Shown: one piece after another, positions 6,471 to 7,578 of the stretch | Position numbering within the stretch: position 1 is the stretch's first letter | How the letters are laid out: each line of letters starts with the position of its first letter | DNA from: an uncultured Bacilli bacterium | GTDB taxonomy: Bacteria; Bacillota_I; Bacilli_A; RF39; UBA660 | Length of the DNA stretch: 7,578 nucleotides | NCBI GenBank assembly: GCA_948801035.1 | Contig: CAQHJP010000020.1 | Span: forward strand, 1-7,578 | Direction: 5' to 3' | Position numbers and translations under genes: made by a program | Notes under the pieces: generated by a model | What the model was told of the DNA's origin: nothing | The model's input: only the letters and a program-made list of their open reading frames with translations | Database searches by the model: none

Positions 6471-7578
6471 ATGAACATAGTTTTATTATCAGGAGGTTCT
6501 GGGAAAAGATTATGGCCTCTTTCAAATGATGTACGTTCTAAACAATTTATAAAAGTATTTAAAAAAGAAGATGGTACTTATGAATCAATGTTAGAGCGTA
6601 TGTATAATAATATCAAAAAATTAAATAGTAATGCAGTAATTACTATAGCTACATCTAAATCACAAGTATCTGCAATTAAAAATCAACTTGGTTTGGATGT
6701 TGATCTTTCAATAGAACCATGTTCAAAAGATACATTTGGTGCTATAGTACTTGCAGCATCTTATTTAAGAGATTTAAAAAAAGTAGATTTAGACGAGGTT
6801 ATAGTTTTTTCTCCTGTAGATCCATATGTTGATGACAGTTATTTTTCTAAATTAGAAAAACTATATAATGTTGCTAAAGATTCTAACTGTAATATATCTT
6901 TAATAGGAATTAAACCTACTTATCCAAGTGAAAAATATGGTTATATTATTCCAGAAAGTGATAAAGAAATTAGTAAAGTTAAAATGTTTAAAGAAAAACC
7001 AAATATGGATGATGCTTTAAAATATATAGAGTCAAATGCACTATGGAATGCTGGTGTATTTGCTCTTAAAGTAAGCTATATTTTAAATATTGCACACAAA
7101 TTAATAGATTTTGAGGATTATTATGACTTATATAGCAAATACGAAAATCTAGAAAAAATAAGTTTTGATTCTGCAGTAGTTGAAAAAGAAGAAAAGATTC
7201 AAGTAATTAAGTATGATGGCATGTGGAAAGATTTAGGCACATGGAATACGCTAACAGAAGCAATTGATGATGATATTTTAGGTAATGGCATTTTAGATGA
7301 TAACTCTGAAAATACAAATATAATAAATGAATTAAATATTCCTATCTTATGCATGGGAGTTAAAAATGCAATTATCGCTGCTAGTTCAGATGGAATATTA
7401 GTTACTGATAAAAGAGAGTCTAGTTATATTAAACCATATGTAGAAAAAATAGATCAACAAGTAATGTTTACAGAAAAATCATGGGGAAGTTATCGTGTTA
7501 TTGATATCCAAGATGAAAGTTTAACAATTCTTGTTACTTTAAAGCCACATAATAAAATGGAGTATCATAGTCATGATT
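6471..7578 (+). CDS. manC: Mannose-1-phosphate guanylyltransferase, ManC type (3' end outside window)
   Basis: The frame is open from ATG at 6471 to the window edge, giving 369 residues plus one base. The start follows GGAGGA (6455-6460). The enzyme forms GDP-mannose from mannose 1-phosphate and GTP in the cytoplasm. Motifs in order are the GTP-binding GGSGKRLWPLS (8-18) and KQF (24-26), and VDP at 116-118 (D117, likely metal ligand). After these come EKYGYI, FKEKP (173-177, sugar-phosphate-binding Lys), WNAGVF (192-197) and WKDLGTW (252-258). From about residue 330 the SWGSYRVID region leads into a cupin with KPHNKMEYHSHD (358-369). H366 and H368 would be metal ligands of a type II phosphomannose isomerase domain, so the full protein is probably bifunctional or at least two-domain, about 450 residues in the family. 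A complete isomerase domain cannot be confirmed because the window ends inside it. It is separated from the upstream genes by 87 bases with its own predicted promoter. It likely feeds GDP-mannose, and through Gmd/Fcl outside the window GDP-fucose, to the fucosyltransferase. Confidence 0.93.
   Translation, partial: MNIVLLSGGSGKRLWPLSNDVRSKQFIKVFKKEDGTYESMLERMYNNIKKLNSNAVITIATSKSQVSAIKNQLGLDVDLSIEPCSKDTFGAIVLAASYLRDLKKVDLDEVIVFSPVDPYVDDSYFSKLEKLYNVAKDSNCNISLIGIKPTYPSEKYGYIIPESDKEISKVKMFKEKPNMDDALKYIESNALWNAGVFALKVSYILNIAHKLIDFEDYYDLYSKYENLEKISFDSAVVEKEEKIQVIKYDGMWKDLGTWNTLTEAIDDDILGNGILDDNSENTNIINELNIPILCMGVKNAIIAASSDGILVTDKRESSYIKPYVEKIDQQVMFTEKSWGSYRVIDIQDESLTILVTLKPHNKMEYHSHD

Overview
This window is an interior slice of a surface polysaccharide (capsule, O-antigen-like or exopolysaccharide) biosynthesis locus. 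The DNA is very AT-rich. Lysine is mostly AAA, arginine mostly AGA, and AAAGGA/GGAGGA-type ribosome binding sites sit about 5-10 bases before most starts. This points to a low-GC Firmicute, Clostridia-like or a relative; Fusobacteria cannot be excluded. Tryptophan is encoded by TGG throughout and TGA closes one gene (1606-1608), so the ordinary bacterial code applies, not the mycoplasma code.

All seven genes lie on the + strand. (1) Positions 1-612 are the 3' part of a family 2 glycosyltransferase cut by the window edge. (2) 661-1608 is a GT11 alpha-1,2-fucosyltransferase-like enzyme. (3) 1583-2743 is a GT4 glycosyltransferase that overlaps gene 2 by 26 bases. (4) 2745-3956 is a flavoprotein of the protoporphyrinogen-oxidase/UDP-galactopyranose-mutase fold group, starting one base after gene 3. 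(5) 3980-5443 is a Wzx-type lipid-linked oligosaccharide flippase. (6) 5430-6383 is a membrane acyltransferase of the acyltransferase-3 family, overlapping gene 5 by 14 bases. (7) 6471-7578 is a mannose-1-phosphate guanylyltransferase (ManC type) that runs off the right edge. Genes 1-6 are tightly packed and look like one operon. Gene 7 follows an 87-base gap that contains a good extended -10 promoter.

A coherent reading is that ManC makes GDP-mannose, which is used directly or, with Gmd and Fcl enzymes outside the window, converted to GDP-fucose. The GT2, GT11 and GT4 enzymes build a repeat unit on a lipid carrier. The flavoprotein modifies a sugar or sugar nucleotide in an unknown way, the acyltransferase adds an acyl group such as acetyl, and Wzx moves the unit across the membrane. 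The Wzy polymerase, the initiating sugar-phosphate transferase and the chain-length regulators are not here and would be expected in the flanks.

No RNA genes, CRISPR arrays, insertion sequences or phage genes were seen, and no stretch above 300 bases lacks a gene. The least understood part is the flavoprotein, whose role in polysaccharide loci cannot be told from sequence alone.
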